Assembly (NCBI GenBank): GCA_030704615.1
Contig: CM060732.1
Coordinates: forward strand, 25,854,001 to 25,918,000
Length of the DNA stretch: 64,000 nucleotides
Source: Takakia lepidozioides
Lineage: Eukaryota > Streptophyta > Takakiopsida > Takakiales > Takakiaceae
Direction: 5' to 3'
Below, piece by piece: positions 43,648-58,800 of this stretch. Positions within the stretch are counted from its first letter, which is position 1, and the number at the start of each line of letters is the position of its first letter. Under the pieces are notes generated by a model, which was not told the DNA's origin, ran no database searches, and saw only the letters and a list, made by a program, of their open reading frames with translations. The translations under genes were made by a program, and so were the position numbers.

Positions 43648-46600
43648 CCCACATGTCGGGGTGGAGTGCTAGTTTGATCCTTACAATTGAGTACTGGTAC
43701 TGTCATAGCATGTGGAAAATGATGCGGTGGAATACCATTGAATCGAAAATGGAGATTTACTCAAGACTGGCAATCTTTTGTCAGGTCAAGGCACTCGTGC
43801 TTGTGGCAATGTGTCGACCACTTCATTTCAGTTCTTGCTTTTTCAGCTCCCCAACTGGTTATCCTGTGCCTCTTCATGCAGAAAGTTGTTGAATGCTGTC
43901 GTTTGTTGCTCCTAGCTGTCATCTTTTCTGTAGAGGGCAATCCTACCCACTGGCACAGCTATCGCATTTTGGCTAGTTACCACAATCCAAACTGAATACT
44001 AGAGTCCACCTTGTACAAATTGAATTCAAGAATGTTGAGGAGCTGTGAAAGCTTGTAGCATCTCAAATGACTTCTGTAGTCAGCTTAATTGGGCCCTCAG
44101 CAAGGGGCAGGGTCCTGTGCAATTTATTTCTTCATCAGCTCTAAGATGAAGGGAAAACCAGCTCCTACGGCCTTACAACTCAGACCAGAGAGGGGATTAA
44201 CCTCCTGGCTCAAGTTTTCATGATGTTTTCCCACCCATCCATTCCTGCATTTTCTCCTATTGAGATTTGGCGATGCCCAGGATGTCCAAATACTTATCAC
44301 ATGCAGTTGTGACTACACAAATAGTCTTGGTGTGCTGACTTCATATGTTCTTCTAACTAGGCCTTCTTTCGTACATAACCTGCAGATGTAGTCAAGATCT
44401 GCCAACAGTGCTGGCACTGTCCATTGTCAGGCTGATGCCCTCTCCTCAGCTGTGCAACCTATCTTGCATTTGATCATAACATTACTTCACAAACATCCCC
44501 CCTCGAATTTGAAGCCCTAGTACTGTAACAAGGCTACTAGCACACAATGTCAGCTCTCAGACCTTATGCTCACTGCCCACATTATATTTACTCTCTTTGC
44601 AATTTCAGGTTGCAGGCACTCAACATACATCTGCCCTTACAGATTCAAGATTTTCCTTGTACTCTCGTGGGTCTGATGATCATGGGACGGGAGGCCGTCA
44701 TCAGCAAGGCCGTCATCAGCAAGGTGTCCCACCAGGACATGCTTAAAGACATTTCGGGGAAGAACGTCCTCAACCCCCCAAGTATATATTACACTATTGC
44801 TCACGAATGCCTGGTCTGCCACATCCTGGGTGACCAATTTCTGGACCCGGTGTGCCCATACATTTTGCCAAATGTAAGTGTCCCTGTCACAGTGGATCAA
44901 ACACTTCAATTTTCCAAGCATTGTTCAGTTCAATGTGATGGAAGTGAGTACTATTCGCTGGCTTAAGTGGGATTGGGTACATATCGTCAGAATAAGGGGT
45001 GGGCCCTCATTGCATAGCCAGATGTGTGAATTTCGAGGTACTCGGCCGGCTTGGTCCAGAAAGAGGATATCCAGCAGAACATTCCGTAGTCTCCAACAGT
45101 TCTGTAGTCTCTAACAGTTTTCAGGATTATATGGAATGTTCTGTAGAATGTCCTAGGACTGAGAAGAATAGTATGTGGTGATGGACTCCATTCACAAATC
45201 TTAGGCCAAAATTCAAAATCAGATAAAAATGATTCTGCGTCCAAGGTTTGGCACTAGGCTAATCAGTTTCTCATCTTCTTTGCCAAGGACTTGACTTGAG
45301 CAAGTCATGTCCCTTACACCTACCATGCCGCAAGCGGATAGGACTGTACTGTTGATGGAAATTCATTTTAAACATAGTTTTGTTGTTTGTTTCCTCGTTG
45401 AAAATGCAACTAGTTAGGGTACCAAACCAACCCACCAAGTGGCCAGTGCGGACCTCGTGCCGACTAATTATGCACCTACCCAACTGATCAGTGCTGCATC
45501 AGGGCCATAACCGGCCCACTAATCACATACTTACACAAACTGATTGGTGTAAAATGTGAAAATGGCCAAACATGGCATGAGATTCAGAGCTAGAATCCAG
45601 CACTAAGGATAACCTTCAACTTTACCTATAACCACCACCAAGTTGTTCAACATTCCCCACACAACTCTGGGGAAACTCTATAGACTGTGGAATGCCTGTT
45701 GCAACTACCCATGTAGTCAGTGTGTGAGTACCCAACTCAGCAATTTGTGACCCAAAGTTCAGATTCCTAGAGGTATCAAAGAACTCTTGTTAGTGATGGT
45801 TTGATTGGGAATTCAGGTAAAAAGTTCTAGAGATTCCAGTACCCTAAAATTCCCAGGCTGAAGCGTGGGGACATGTGACTGATTTTAGCTCCAACACACA
45901 GCAAGCTGAGTTTACAAAAGAGGAAGACCCCATATGAAGCCCGGGGCAAACAAGTGGGCAGGGGTGGGAAATGGAACTCTTGTGGGAACCAAAGGGAGTG
46001 TGGGAACTGTTGTAAGTATTATACTCAGAAAAACTCCCTGGTTGTGCTTTGCTATTTCAGCCAAAAGATTTGTCGCCCGCCCACAACGCTTAAGTAAACC
46101 CAAATGGGTTTGGAGACTGAGTCAGCTTTGCACAAACAAAACAAGCTACAGAATAGAATACAGTCCTTAACAAATGTGGGTGCAGTGTGTGCGGTCTCTT
46201 CTCCGAGGCAGGGCTCGGGGCTGGCCATCCTCGGTACAAGAAAGCAAGGAGGGGAAGCAAGCAATCGGCTCCACTCTCTGGTAGGCCGGTCGCCAACACT
46301 TGGTTTCGTCTCTTGCAACGGTGAGGGCGACGCTCCTTCCGGGCAGACTTGAGTAGTGCACGCCCCTGGTTTGTTTGGGAGATTCTGTGCGTGGAACGCA
46401 TCCTTTGTGTTGTAGTGCATCCTTGCCTCGTGGGTTTGTCCTGCCTCGGGCGAGCGCCCACAGAATTGTTTTCTTTGCGGAGGAGATCGATCTCTGTCGG
46501 TAAGGGAAGGGGGCGGTGGCAGACCAGATGCGGTGAGTTGGGATCTCTGAACTTGTCTATACACTCGCTGCCCTCAAGTGTTGGGAGATGAATGACAGTC

Positions 46601-46845
46601 AATTGTGTGGTTTGAGTAGATACTAAGAACCTTTTCAACGCTGGGTTCTTATCTCTCAATTTGCTGCTTATAGGTTCATGCATCGATTCCCTCTCACTCG
46701 TGTTGTGGTACGGAGATGATGGGATTGACTTGTATCTGGTGGAAATGGTGCTTGCGTGCAGTGGCAGGTGGGGTTTGGCACCGAATGGATGGGGTAGATC
46801 TGGGGGCACACATTGGTATTGAGGCTGCCTCAAGATTTGCACAGC
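43648..46845. other. Intergenic region with one exon-like open stretch
   Basis: 3' UTR of the synthetase, then a stretch with no recognised gene. From 44608 to 44874 a plus-strand frame is open between a good acceptor (TTTCAG) and a good donor (AATgtaagt) and reads LVCHILGDQF with a C-x2-C, but I know no matching family. It contains a 15-bp tandem duplication (gccgtcatcagcaag, 44694-44723). The 5' UTR and promoter of the PHD-finger gene should lie in about 46000-46845. Confidence 0.35.
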
Positions 46846-49800
46846 ATGTGCACTGCAGCTATGTTTCAGCCACGTGAAAAGACCTTCCATGAGCTGCTAC
46901 GCCAAACTCAGAAGATTTCGAGTCCCAGGGTATGTCATTGTCGCCATGTTGTCTTCCAATTCCTTTCGCCTCTCCCTTCTTACCTTTTCTTCGTTACCTT
47001 TTCTGTTTTCCCCTTCTCCAACACAAACTGGACGATGCAGCACAGAGCAATAGGCCACAGCCTGCCATTTAGCCGAGCACACATCTCTTTTCAGCCTTGG
47101 ATCATTCGATTGATCACAGATTTCGTACACGATCTCTTCCCTGTTTGTTCCTCATTCTCTTTGTCTTGTTAAAAATAGGAAAAAGGAAAGAAAAGGATAC
47201 AAAGAGAAGTTTCCTTCCTTCGAAATACACTGATAAACCCAATTGCCATCCCTCCACGTCATCCGGTCTACTAGCAATCCTCATAGGGATTGGAAAGATG
47301 ACAGCTACTATCTGCCTGTCTTCCTCCCTGTCACATCTTGAAAATGCAAAACGTTTTCAGGCCTTCCCCTCTTCCAAAATTTCTTAGCTCTCTCTGTCAA
47401 GGGTTCAAGGATCGATGTGGATCCGTGCAATCTAGGTCTGCACAAGGTCAATTTGTCTTATGTGATTCAATGTCCACCCTCTGTTTTGTTTTTGTTGTCC
47501 ATTCACGGAGAAATTTCTGTTACACCAGGGGTTCTTTGGTGTGATTCACATCACGGGTAGGTCATATTCACGAAGTTGGGACTTGTCCATTTTCATGCTG
47601 AAAGTAATTATTAGGTCAATTATGCAAATATATACCTGTGTAATCTCTCCATCTACCCATCACAACTGTGATTGCTTTCTTTGTCCTCTGAGCCTAACAA
47701 TGCTGGCTGTCTGAAACTTGTCGAATGGGATTTTGGAGTTCATGTCAATGTGTTTTGGATTGTGATGTAGCTTTCTCCTGTCTTGGAGGGGATTGTGTGC
47801 ATGCAAGGCCCTGGCGTGAAGGAGGTAAAATCCTTTTGGAGAGTATTATTTCCTGTCGGTGATTCACAGCTTATGTTCTTTTTGTTACTGAACCCATGGA
47901 TTAAGGGGAAACCTTGTTTGAAATAGTTATGGAGGGAGGTAGGACTATGGAGAAGAACCTTTGTGAACTTTTGGAGGGATGCATGTGATTGCTGACTCTG
48001 CGAGCAGAGGAAGCTGCTGTATGAGGAGGAATCGGAATGAATGTATTCCTTAGAGTAGCCAAAAAGCACCCAGTCTCTCAATTTGCATCTGCTTCCTTGT
48101 ATATGGACAGGTTTGTGTGGTTGTTAGAGAATGTTGCTCACTTGCTTTCCAACAGGTTTGTGACATATGCGGAATACTGATATCGGGTGTTGAACTTCAG
48201 CAGTGCAGCACCTGTGAGTTCTACCTCTCTTGAGTTGCACATTTCTAACAAGGAGCTGAGGTTATTCTGAAGCAACGCATGCAACATGACATATCTGTTG
48301 AACTTGAGTTACACTACAGAGTTTAAGAGACTAAAGTGGGAGGAGAATTTGTACTTGCTATCAAAAGATCTGTGGGAAATATGCAGCTTTACATGGGGGG
48401 ACAATAGGTGTGAGTCTGACGAGTTGTAAGCTATAGGAAACTCCACCTGTTATGCCTTGCCTGCATGGCCTCATGTGGTGGTGAGGTCCACAGACCTGGC
48501 TTGGCAGGCGGTGTTTTCTAAGGGCTGAGACAGCCCTGGACTGGAAGGACCTGGAGAAGTGTTGGATGGGATTAAAGGGATGTACTGCCAAGGAAAACAT
48601 CTAAGGGATAGCTCCTTCTCCTTGTGGCAGGCAATCGAGGATTCCACACTACCTGCTTAGATCCTCCAGTGGAAGTACGTGCTTTTCCATTATATAGTTG
48701 CTAGACGTGTCCTGCAAGCATTTCTTTTACAATTCTGGAATGATCACTCGCAAGCTTCCCTCTGCTTTGATACTGGCTTCCTAACTTGATTTGGTGTACT
48801 TGGAAACCTCACATCAGTTTGTGTTTTTGAAAAAGAAAGAGAACAAGAGTGAAGAATTTTTTTATTATGTGGACTTACAAGCTTGAACGGTGAGGAAGAA
48901 AGGGAGATAGGAGGAGGATATGGTGCTGGGCATCAGATTGAGTTGACGGTGTGTGCTTTGCAGACTGTTGTTCCCAGTGGGGTTTGGAGGTGTGGTCTGT
49001 GCAATGAGTCCAACTGTTTGCAGTCACAAGCCAAACATGAAGCTGGGGAAAGTACAGGGGGTGATTGTGGCACCAGTAGTCAGAGCAAGAGTACATCCGG
49101 TTTTCAGGGTGTGAAGAGAGCTGCCCACATCCGCGAGTTAAGACAAGTTGTGCAGCAAGAAGAAGCAGCTCTTTTAGACAGTCAGTTTCTGGGAGGTGTT
49201 CATAATGATGACAAAGTGGCAGATGAAGTGCACAAAGAAGATGCAAACGCCTTGGGTGGGAATACCAAGACTAGTATTGCCGAAGGTGAGACTCCTGATT
49301 CGAGCAGACGAAGCAAGCGAGGGAGGCTTCTTAAGGGTACTGGAACAGTTTTACCCATTAAACGTAGAAGAGCAGACAGTGGGACTGCTAGGTGTCTAAA
49401 AGTTGATACAGAACATCCCAAGGTAATCAGTAGCAACAAAGAGGTAATTGGGCCAGAAGTGAAGGGAGTGAGTAACATTGAGGAGAAGGCACCGCGACTT
49501 CTGTCTTTGGGGATCCATGAGGATGCTAACAGCAACAGTAGCCCACAACAGATAGAGGCGGGAGAGCGTTCAGGTGCACCGGAGGCAGTCAGGGAGATCG
49601 ATGGAGCAAGCACGTCCAGTGTAGGAGGGCACACTCCAGGAACTTCAAAGATTGCAGGGGCTGGGAAAGTTGGATCTACAAGTGATGCAAGCCCTTCACT
49701 CTCTAAATCAGCGATCGATGACGCTTCTATCAACGAAGCTGTAGAGAGCATGGCTCCGCACCCAGAATGTTCGGGCAACACCGCTGATGAAGATGACAGA

Positions 49801-52800
49801 AGAATGAATGTGAATATAACAGGGTTGAGGTTGGACTCTCTCTTTCAAGGAGTTTCTGAATCAGGCCAGGCTTTGCAAGTTGTTTGCGATAAGGAAGACA
49901 CTCTCAAAGGTTCAAGTGGCTTGATGTCTCTTGCTGAAACTCAAGACATGGATCTAGCCAAAAACTCTGAGGAGCTTGGGACTCAAGGGCCAGAGGGAGT
50001 CCATCTGGGGCAGGCAGTTGAGGGGCGATTCCAGTCCACGTCCTCTGCTGCAAGTGACTGGGGTGAAGATCTTGTAGTACAGAAGGACAATGCTAAAGAT
50101 ACTGTCACAAATTCTGGGGATGGGAGTGGCCAGCATAAGGAGGGTATTACCTTCTTGGATGGCCCCTCTGCTCCCCGTATCGCAGCTGCCATTGCAGTTG
50201 ATGCAGGGCAACCATCACAGAGCCTGGTTGATGTTGCTTCAGGAGATACTTTCCTTCAAGCTGATGTGAATAATTTTCCCAAACTGGCTGGCCTGAAAGA
50301 GGCTGAGGTAAGTGATTGTGATGCTGGAAATGTCTGTATGGTGTCAGTGAAAACAAAAGAGCTTTCAGAGAAAGTTGAAGATCCCAGGGAAGTGCAAGAG
50401 ACTTCTGAGAAGGCGTACCCGGCTTTTGGGGAAGTGGCTCATGAGGAATTGCTGCTTGTCAGTCCAACCAAATCTATTACTGTTGATCATGCGATTGAGC
50501 AACAGCACCAGGAAGTTCACATTGTTCTTAAAGAAATCACAGCGGGAAAGCTACCGGAAGAGGGGATATTATGTTTGCCACATGCTCAAAGCAGTAAGGG
50601 ATGCCAGTTGGCAACCCCTGAGACTGGGCTGGCAATCCAAGAAAGACAAGCTATGAAATTGATGACCCCAAAAGCTGAGGAGGTTCTGTTGGTAGCAAAA
50701 GATGTGGATGTAGTTGTTAAGAATGACACCAGTTTCTCTCAATCAGAGGGACTAGATCCTGAAGCTCAAGCCTGTCAAGAAATAGATATCGGATCAAAGG
50801 AAAAAGCAAGTCCAGCTGTTGACTCCTCCTTTGAGCAAACAGGGTCTGAGGTTATAGTGCGTGGAATCTTGGATCCAACCCCTACTCAGGTGGCGGGATA
50901 TGATGCAAAAGCAGTGATTCACTCCTCTGAACAAACAGATGCTGATGTTGGGGTGCATTTCAAGATTTTGGACTCCACCCCTACTCACGTGACAGCATAT
51001 GTCGCTCCTTTCAAGGGTAAGGAGGGTGCTGTCCCTCCAGTGCTGCTACATTCTCCCAAGCAGTCACCTCAGCAAGTGGGTGGTGAGGTAATGGCAACGG
51101 CACCATTCATGTCAGTGGATCTTGGAGTTCATCCCCATCCTTCCCCCATGGTGTTGAGGCCCGTTGAGAATGTGCAACACAATTCTGTGGTTTCCAGTTC
51201 TAAAGACCTTATAATGAGTGCTTCACCAGCTTCTGTGGGTGTACAGAGTGTGAAGGCTTCTACATCTGTTGAAAACCATGTCAAGACACAGCTGGAATCA
51301 CAACTCTCAAAACTTGACGATGAACTATTACATTCGCCACAATCATCCTTACAAGCTGTGACTTCTGTGTCTGCACTGGAAGCGAGTCCCGCAGAACTGA
51401 TTTCTCTCTCCGGTGGCAAGGTCATGGGTCATCTTTCTGAATCTATTCTCTCTGCAATCCATGTCACTAAGGAAAACAATTCCACACCTCTTGGGGGCAA
51501 GTTAGGACCTGCTACAGAGGGCTCTCCGAAACTGCAAGAAGACACGAGTAAATTGGAGGGCCAGATTGGCCCTTCCACTGAAACAGAGAACATGCCTTCA
51601 GAAGATGAAGAAACTGGATCACGGAGTGGCATGCTGGTTGAGGATGTAAGAAGTTCTTCATTTCTCCCCTTCATTGTTCGTGTTTGTTGGATTGAGAGTC
51701 TTGTCCTCAGGAGCTTTTGAACTTTGATGCAGCAATCTATGGGTTCGGTACATCTCTGCAATGGCAGGTCATTCTTTTACAGTTACGAGGAAATTGTCTC
51801 TCCCTCTGTTGCGCACACTCATTTCATTTGGCTTACCAGTTGCAGGCATGTCTGTAAATGTTAGTTACGAGCGGATCATGTTGCAGTTTTATCCCACAGG
51901 CCAGGTTTGAACAAATTAGTTTCTTGATTGTTCTGCGTGACAGGTCAAAGTGTGTGACATCTGTGGGAACTCGGGCTATGAGGAGATGCTTGCTGTTTGC
52001 AGTGCCTGTAATGAAGGTGCTGAGCACATGTAAGTTGCCACATATGAGATTTCGATGGGATGGCTGGTACTTGGTCTAGATTGGTAACTACATCTGGAAA
52101 CACCTGTCCCTGAACAGGGTAAAAAGGTTTATGTGCAGCCGAATGTTTATAAATATCTCATAACTTGGTTTTTGTATCTGTGAAGCAGTTATTGCATGCA
52201 GACCCAGCTCGACGCAGTACCAGAGGGGGATTGGTTTTGCGAGACCTGTCGAGTGAAGCAAAAGGCTGATGGATTGAAGCAGACCGAACGCATGTCAACA
52301 CCTGCACCAGCCCTAGTCCGATCAACATCAGTGAATAGTCGCCAGAAACCAACACTCATTCAGGGCAACTCTCGGTCAAGGCTGTCAGACCGTTTGAATC
52401 ATAAGAAACCACGTGGCATGCCTGTACGAAAGTCACCTTCTAAGGGTGCTTCAGGTATCCAAGCTCCCAGTAAAAGACCGGCAGTTGATGTGATTGCTTC
52501 TCCTGTTGCAAAAAAGCTTGCTCTAGACAGTGGGACTGGAGCACCACAGGCCTCAACTGGTTTGGTAGTGCGTCCCTCACTGACCAGGGAAAACTCTTTC
52601 AAAGGGGCTCCTGCAAAAGTGAAGTTTTTGTCCCCCTCAGCACTAGCCAATTTTTCTCCAGGGATACGAGTGGGCACTGGTAAGCCTCCTGGCTTGACAG
52701 TGCCATCTTCCAAACCTGGTGCCAGTCAGGCAGGGCAAGCAAGTAACAGGACCAGGTTTGTCTCTCTTAACAAATTCTCAAATGAACCAGGCCCCACCAC

Positions 52801-55800
52801 AGTGCAGGGTAATCAAGGGTTTTCAAATACCCCTAGGACTACTCTTGCAGCTGCATCCACACCAACTCTCTGCAGAACTCCAGGTTCAGGGAAGTTGACT
52901 GTGGATTACCCCTCTTTTTTGTTGAGCTCTAGATCAGGGAATACAGTGAAAGTCCCAGCATCATCTAAGATGGGGAGAGAGAGCAGCTTGGAGGTTAGTG
53001 GGCAGCCTCAGGTGAGAGACAGTCCATCGCCTGTCGGGCAATCCATTGGAGGCAGATCAAGCAGTTCAATGTTTCTGAAGATGGTCAAGGGTCCAGGTAG
53101 CAGCTCTTCACCTATGGATCCAAGGCCATGGCCTGACACACCTCGGCCTTCAGTGGAGTATGGGAGGGGAGCCCAGCGCTTAGGGTTTTCTGCAGAGCCC
53201 CCACCCCCAGGGGCAGTGGTGGAGACGGATGGTCCAAGTATTTCTCCTCCAGCTGGATATATGGGAAGCACAGGTGCACCAAAGGTGAAACACACTGCCG
53301 ATGTTGTGCAAACAGGGCTTACATCAGCAGTCAGTAACTTGGAGCAGCAGCAAGGGGTTATTGCACCAAAGCAAGCAATGAAACAAGCTGAAGATTCCTT
53401 CTCTTCCCTCAAGACGATGCCTTTAAGATTTGCATCAAGCCAGGGCATATCTCATCAGTCTCTTGCAGTGGGCATGGACAACATTTCTGCTGCTGACATG
53501 AAGGCCAAGGAGACCAGTGACACAGCTGTGAAAAGTAGGTTGCTCCTATCAGGTATTTTATTATGTCACTGGTCTTATGTATGAGAACTTGCAAAGCAAC
53601 TAGTAGAGTTTTCTGTTAGGGGAGCTCTGGCTTTTGGTGTACCATCATTTATTGTATTCAGTAGGGTAGTCAATTGTGTTGTCGTCATTTGTGTTTGCTA
53701 TGTTGGAAAGCAGGGGATGGACGTGCAGCAGAAGACAATGAGAAGCCTTCTTCAAGCAAAGCTGCTAACATGGAAGCTCAGAGTAAGGAATTGGAAAGGC
53801 ATTTGAAGATTGAGAAAAAGTTTGATAGGGGTGTAGGTATGGGAGTTGAAACAGGATCAGTGGGCACTAAACTTCTACCAAGTCCTTTTGTCAAACAGCT
53901 GGCCAATGACAATGGTAGGAAGAGTGTTCCATGGTTAACCACGGGAAGCAGCTCCAGGTGCTACAAGTGTAAGGAGGTTGGACATACTGCACAGGCTTGT
54001 GTCAATCGCGCCTCTTTGATCTGTAACCTTCCTGAACTGAAGGCAACTAGTGCTTGGGCCTCAGCAGGTGTCAGCCTTGGGGATGCTGTCTCTAAGGAAA
54101 CCTCTGTGACATTGACACCCAGTTTTGCTCCGAGTCCAATGGCTCTAGAGACAACTACAGCCTCCATGCATGAAATGGAATTTGTGACTAAGGAACCCCC
54201 ACTACAAGCTCGTTCAGCAACCAATGTGACGCAACTTGAAGGCCAATTGGAGGAAGCACAGGCTACAACTTCAAGTGCAGCTGCAACTGGAACTGGAACT
54301 CAACTGTTAATTCCGCAGTATCACACAGATCCTCAACAACCCTCCAGTGCGGCAACTCCATCTTCTACAGTCACCGACCATTTAGCTGCTCCTCCAAGTG
54401 CGTCAATGAGTCTGGTAGCGGTGCGTGGGACTCTGGATGCAAGCTCTGTACCCTTGCTTGGAGAGCAGTCTTCAAGATCTGGATTGAAAACTCCAAATGT
54501 TCAGCTGAAAGCGAGTGACAGTTATAGCCCAGAAGCAGCTTCCGTTATACCAGTGAAAAAAGTTCAGAAGTCTGATTCGCCAGCAGAGTCTTTAAAAGAT
54601 AACAGACTTATGCCTGGGAACACTGCAAAGCCAATGCCAGGTCATATGATGCTGCCCCAGGAAGTTGGTGTCCGGGCCCCTCCCTCGGCAATGACAATAC
54701 CCCCTGGAGGAGTTCCTTCCTGGGGCCCTCCTTCACCATGGATTGGAGTTGATCCTCTTTTCGCTCCAGGCTTACCCATTGGTTTTCCACCAGGCCCCTC
54801 TGGTTATCCTCCTCCACCTTTCGGCGGTTTTCAGGCTGCCCCACCTCCTATTGCACCACCTCCCTACATCAGTCCTCCACTTCCTGATGCCGCTATCCCT
54901 GATGATAAGATTGCTTGGCGGTATGTGTCGCACACCTGTGCCCTTGATCTCATGTTCTGTGAGCGTCCTGTCAGCTTGATGGGTTATACATTTGCATCAA
55001 GCAGGAACTTGGGGCTTGTGGCATGAACTGCTGCATAATTGCATGTGCTTGTAAATGGAAGTTTGAACTTATAGGAGTATAAAAGCGAGTGACTCTTATT
55101 CCTGTCCTTTGAACTCGTTTATTAGGAACAAAATCTGGCGTGTACATCTTCTATCTTTTTTGAAATCATGTAATAGGAGCAAAATTTGGCTTGTACGTCC
55201 TGATTTGTTATGGTGATTCATGCAGAGGTGCTTTTGAAGTGGCAGAAGGGCAAAGTACCACACTGTATGATGACATACAAGCACGTCCCTCAACGCGAGC
55301 GGTAGCAAAAGTTCTTGAAGTTGCTAGAGGAATGCCTCGCCGACTGCAGCTCGAGCAAGTGGAGCGATCACTACCCCTTGAAACATGGCCCAGGCAGTTC
55401 ATAGCGCGGCCACCAACTGATGGAAGCATTGCACTCTACTTCTTTGCTACAGATGGGGAAAGGTAGTACCTCGAGTATATATCTTCTCAAGTGTCCACCA
55501 CACTCTATACCATTAGAATTGGTATATTTTGGACTTCTGATTTGGGGCGACATCATGGGGAATATATATTTAGTGTAGTGTTTAGTTTCTGATTTGTGTG
55601 ATTGGCCTGCTTCGTACAGAGTCTGGACTTGCTTGTCATCTGCGAAAGGCGACCAGGAAAGTCCATTTGGAAGTTCTGAGTTTCTTACACATGTAACTGG
55701 CATTTTTGGCAGATTTCGTGGGGGATTGGTGGAGCATATGGTTGCCCGTGACTTGGTCCTAAGGGCTCAAGTGGATGATGCCGAACTCCTTGTTTTCCCC

Positions 55801-58800
55801 TCCAATCAGCTTCCGGAGAGATTCCAACGTAAGAATTCTACCTAGGATCCATTACTTCTCTGATCCATTCTTCATTAACATTGACTCTAGCATAAATGGT
55901 GCAAAATAATCTCTTCTTGTGTATCAAGCCTGTATGCTCAAGCCAAGAGACAAGTTTCAGGGAAATCTCTGTGGATTGTCAGTTCCGACATCTCAGAGCC
56001 AGTGTCTAAGGTTCAAAGACAGTTCATTGGCAGATATAGCATTGGAATGGTATTTAGCTTGTCCAAACTTTCACTTGTGAATGGATCGCTGTACAGGCTG
56101 GAATGGTCACATGTTTCTTTGGGGAGTGTTTCGTGCAAGAAAGCAGCCAGCATCTCTGGCGGTTGCCACTACGGAAGGGTCAGGGTCGGTACTCTTGGCA
56201 TCATCAAGACTGGTCTCCCAGGCACCAACCCAGGCACGTGGAATTTCTGCCTCAGGGGGTGACACAATGGGGGAGGTAGATATGGAAGTTGACATGGAAG
56301 GCGGGAAAGAGTGTGGAGTGGCAGACAGAGCGGTGAAGAGACCCAAGGACAAGAACGTATCTCCGCCTGCAGTCCCCTCCACCCAAACAGGACCTTGGTT
56401 GCCATCAAGTGTACTGATGGATTGTTCCGATGGCAAGGTAAAGGAAGGACCACAAGCAGACCTTGATATCCCGCCTGGGTTTGGGCCTGGACACCATAAG
56501 CAAGTATCAGCTCCTGTTGGCCCGCCTGGGTTTGAAAAAAAAGTTGAAGTAGCACCCCAGGTATCTATTTTCCCACTAGTGTGCAATGGTACTTGTGTGT
56601 AAAGTTTCATTTTTCATTCTGATGGTTTGATGTGCAATGGTAGTTGTTTCTAACTCTTCGCTGCTCCCTATGATTATGTGTGGGCTTTGACCTCCTTTGT
56701 GGCTGGCGTATGTCTGTGGACTTGTCACAAGTTACAACGAGTATTTATGTACATCTGTCATAAATGGAGTTAAGGTGTCTAAAAGACACAACTGTGTCAA
56801 GAATGATTGCCCCTTGGGGACCTTCTTGGGGTCTTGGCTGTAGGATTGGCCCACCATGCTCTGGAACCCAGTATATTTGAGCAAGCCTAGGAAATATCTT
56901 AGATGGCAGGATGCCCCAAGGTGGTCCAGTTCCACATTTGGCCCCTTCTCTCTGGCTTTCCTTCGAAGTATTTTTAGAAAATGACATGAACTGAGCAAAT
57001 GTTTACAAACCTTCAACCTCTTCTCTCTCTCTTTCCATCCAACTATTTTTGCACAAAAACATCAACTGGGAAAACTGCGAATATCCAATGTACCAGGGCA
57101 GGGCATATGTCAAGTTATAACAGAGAAAAGGTGGCCCTCTGAGTTCTTGTCAAAGATGGAGTGGGATTACCATTGTACTAGAAGTCGTGGTCATCACAAG
57201 GGTTTTGTTTGTGTTGATAAGATTTGTACTAAATGCATATTTTAATCTCTCATGCAACAGGTTGGTCCGGGCAACAGTGCTGATGTTGATACTCCAGATT
57301 CAGGCAGCTCTCACTTGCGGAGAGAGTTAAGTGTGGTTGACCACTTGAGATTGCCTCTCTCACGCCAGCCATCGCCCATACCTTCTTCAGGTAGTCCAAA
57401 AGATCGGCGAGAAGATGCAAGCCATCATGTATCTCGTGCATCAACAAGAAGGTTGTCTCGCTCGAGTTCTCAGTCACCAGTCCGACGCAAGGAGAGGGAT
57501 GGGGATGATAGAGGGAGAGAGAAAGGATATGAGAGAGGGAAGGATAGAGGGAAGGATAGAGAGAAGATAAAAGATTATGATGCTGGTTGGAGGAAGGACA
57601 GAGGTAGGGACCGGGAGTGGCATTCCCATAGAGATAGAGATCGTGATAGAGGGGGGGAATGGGAGAAAGAAACATCAAAAGACAAAGATAGATCGCGGGA
57701 AAGAGGAAAGGAGAAGGAAAGGGAAAGACCCCTGGAGAGGGACAAGGGTAGAGGCAGGGATCAATGGTCTAAGGAGAGGGAACGAGAGAGAGAGAGCAAA
57801 TTACGGCACAGACGGAGTCGCTCCCGATCACGGTCACCTGTGAGGCGATCACGGTCGCCTGTGAGACGATCACGGTCACCTGCAAGGCGATCACGTTCAC
57901 CTGTCAGGCGTCGGTCACCTGCAAGGCGTAGAGGACGGTCGCCATCCCCATTGCGGAGACATTTTCGTCATCACTCACGTTCATACTCTGGATCTCCGGA
58001 TTCTCGTGTTAAAGGTTCATCAAGGCGAGGGCCACAGTTGGACCGAGTACGAAGTGGACGGATGGAAGAGGAGAACCATCTCAAGAAGCAACGAAGTTTC
58101 ATTGATAGGGATTCACGGGACAAGGGAAGCAGACTTGTCTCCAGGGCGAGGGGCAGTCGTGACACACACTCTGTGTTACCGGGAAGTGTGGAGGATGCAC
58201 GTTCTGAGAGTGCTGGAGCTAGTAACTCAAGAGATGTATTGAAAGCGGAGCAATCCAAGGCTGTGGATAGCACGCGGACTGTAACTCCAGTTTTGGACAT
58301 AAACGAAGGAGTCAGTAGTGATCTCCCCAGATTTTCAGGGGCCGCTGCAAGGGCATCGACATCCTTACCGGACCTAAACACACAAAATGATGCTGTTGAG
58401 TCAGTCCCCTTTCATGTCTTTTTGCAAGCAGATGTTGCGGGTCCATCAGGTGAACAGGGGATGGTTAGTCCAATCTCTGAGCAAACCTTCTTTCCAGGTG
58501 CCCGGCCAACTTCCATTCCTTGTCCTAGCTCCAAGGAAAATGTTTCCGTACGAGATATGTTAGAGTCCTCAGTCGCAGCAGATCGATGGGATGTAGTGGT
58601 TGGAAGGTCAAGATCAGACTATAGTGAAAGAAATTCAACTGGATATCAGTTTATCCGCACATCTGAAACAGATGCAGAAGATGCCTACAGGGACATGCAT
58701 TCGAACCCCGATCTAGAGCTGGCACTTGGGGGGCAAGAGAGGACCCGAGTGCTATCCGAACCATTGCCATTGTTTGTGCAACTACTTGACGGAGTGGGGA

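Noticed and set aside
46090-46890. 266-codon open frame on the minus strand overlapping PHD gene exon 1
   Set aside because: It is antisense to a confirmed exon and its probable 5' UTR, has no recognisable domain and low-complexity Pro/Ser/Arg composition; likely a chance opening in GC-richer DNA.
48875-49781. Minus-strand open frames under the PHD gene's large exon
   Set aside because: Shadows of the true coding frame, which has the PHD finger and consistent splice phases.
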